Shown: in pieces, positions 63,409-64,000 of the stretch
Layout of the letters: every line of letters starts with the position of its first letter
Position numbering within the stretch: position 1 is the stretch's first letter
NCBI RefSeq assembly: GCF_001742745.1
Contig: NZ_MJAK01000004.1
Location: forward strand, 124,001-188,000
Source of the DNA: Curtobacterium sp. ER1/6
GTDB taxonomy: Bacteria > Actinomycetota > Actinomycetes > Actinomycetales > Microbacteriaceae
Reading direction: 5' to 3'
DNA: 64,000 bases
The notes under the pieces: model-generated
Seen by the model: the letters and a program-made list of their open reading frames with translations, nothing else
The model's database searches: none
Told to the model about the DNA's origin: nothing
Translations under genes and position numbers: made by a program

Positions 63409-64000
63409 ACGCGGTCGTCGAGCCGGGGGCGATCCCCTACACCGACGTCGTGCTCAGTGGCATCACGAGCGGCGCGACGAAGCTCCGCACGGTCGCGTCC
63501 GCGGTCCGTGACGGGACGGCGGACATCGTCACCGCGTGGGGGCGCATCTCCGGCTCGTACGAGGGGCCGAGTGACCAGGAGCTCTTCGCGGTGATGACCC
63601 CGATCGGACCGCAGGGCACCGCGTTCGGGGACGACCTCGACACCGCCGCAGGCGCACTCGACGACTTCGTCGACGAGGTCACCCCGATCGTCGCGAAGCT
63701 CAAGGCGTACAAGGTCCGCGCGGAGCAGCTGGTGCGCGACGTCGCGGCCTTCCAGCCGGTCACGATCCAGACGATGGACGGACCGGTCACGCAGACCGAG
63801 TCGTGGGACCAGGACGAGACCCTCAACGGCGAGAACAACGACATCATCAACGGGGTGGCGAACCGCGTCGTCGAGTACCAGGCGGCAGAGCGGAAGTGCG
63901 CGAACGCGATCCGCGCCCTCAACGGCCTGCCGCCGCTGCACGCAATCGGTGCAACGGGCAACGAGTCGCTGGGCTACGGGTACGACGAACTCCCTATGGG
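63405..64000 (+). CDS. Probable type VII secreted effector, N-terminal part (runs off window)
   Basis: Opens at GTG 63405 (GTGA overlap) and stays open for at least 198 codons to the window edge. N-terminal ~170 residues form a long-helix domain (YTDVVLSGITSGATKLRTVA, GTAFGDDLDTAAGALDDFVD, VTPIVAKLKAYKVRAEQLV) like the WXG/LXG export domains of polymorphic toxins. The junction CANAIRALNGLPPLHAIGAT and LGYGYDELPMG is the type of linker that precedes C-terminal toxin domains in this group. The toxin itself and any immunity gene lie outside the window. Base composition looks slightly less GC-rich in the last 60 bases. Confidence 0.72.
   Translation, partial: MNAVVEPGAIPYTDVVLSGITSGATKLRTVASAVRDGTADIVTAWGRISGSYEGPSDQELFAVMTPIGPQGTAFGDDLDTAAGALDDFVDEVTPIVAKLKAYKVRAEQLVRDVAAFQPVTIQTMDGPVTQTESWDQDETLNGENNDIINGVANRVVEYQAAERKCANAIRALNGLPPLHAIGATGNESLGYGYDELPM

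Overview
The window is high-GC (roughly 70%) DNA with tightly packed, often GTG-initiated genes, many of which overlap by 1-4 bases (GTGA or TGATG junctions). Gene content and order indicate an actinobacterium: 6C RNA beside a tad pilus locus, an actinobacterial SOS box, PonA-type PASTA penicillin-binding proteins, a Rv2578c-type radical SAM protein and Ecc-type secretion genes. It most resembles Microbacteriaceae, and Curtobacterium is my best guess; the genus is inference from overall similarity, not from a marker gene. I see no insertion sequence, prophage, rRNA operon or CRISPR array.

Layout. 1-8.3 kb: 3' end of dnaX, recR, lysC (with an internal start for a beta subunit), asd, mqo, and a radical SAM gene directly behind a perfect LexA box. 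8.3-15.4 kb: two NarL/LuxR-type two-component systems flanking thymidine kinase and a flavin-dependent monooxygenase. 15.4-30.1 kb: tRNA-Pro, a phosphoesterase, a PonA-type penicillin-binding protein, a DUF4177-like mini-protein with a RidA protein, acs, 6C RNA, a compact tad locus, topA, tmk and holB. Relative gene content here recalls the Mycobacterium tuberculosis Rv3644c-Rv3682 interval. 30.3-46 kb: TetR regulator, tRNA-Thr, a duplicated-domain acid phosphatase, an oxidoreductase, a D-Ala-D-Ala carboxypeptidase, nicotinamidase, succinate-semialdehyde dehydrogenase, an ABC exporter, an MHS-type transporter, ribA/ribD, a GNAT acetyltransferase, trpS and xth.

46-52.4 kb is a complete mannitol phosphotransferase module: HPr, a DeoR regulator, enzyme I, mannitol EIICB, EIIA and mannitol-1-phosphate dehydrogenase. 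Phosphate passes from PEP through EI and HPr to EIIA and EIIB. EIIC imports mannitol as mannitol-1-phosphate, which MtlD oxidises to fructose-6-phosphate. An AT-rich control region separates deoR from ptsI.

52.6-64 kb is a type VII (ESX-like) secretion locus. A leftward chain of eight overlapping or abutting genes encodes a zinc-ribbon/FHA membrane protein, a DUF6177-like protein, a small membrane protein, EccD, two MinD/ParA-like proteins with degraded P-loops, EccC and an unknown protein. Divergently, two WXG100-like proteins, a small DUF6507-like protein and the N-terminal part of a large probable secreted effector run off the right edge. No full EccB, EccE or mycosin is present in the window. 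This is the least conventional system here.

Recurring signals: six copies of one GC-rich hairpin (core CGGGAGGCGCGGTGCC or GGGAGGCGCGTGGCSGG) each lie just 3' of a gene and probably act as terminators. Several genes show TANNNT followed by 6-8 bases and then the start codon, the pattern of leaderless transcripts, and this was used to choose starts. All function calls are from reading the sequence; no database search was run.
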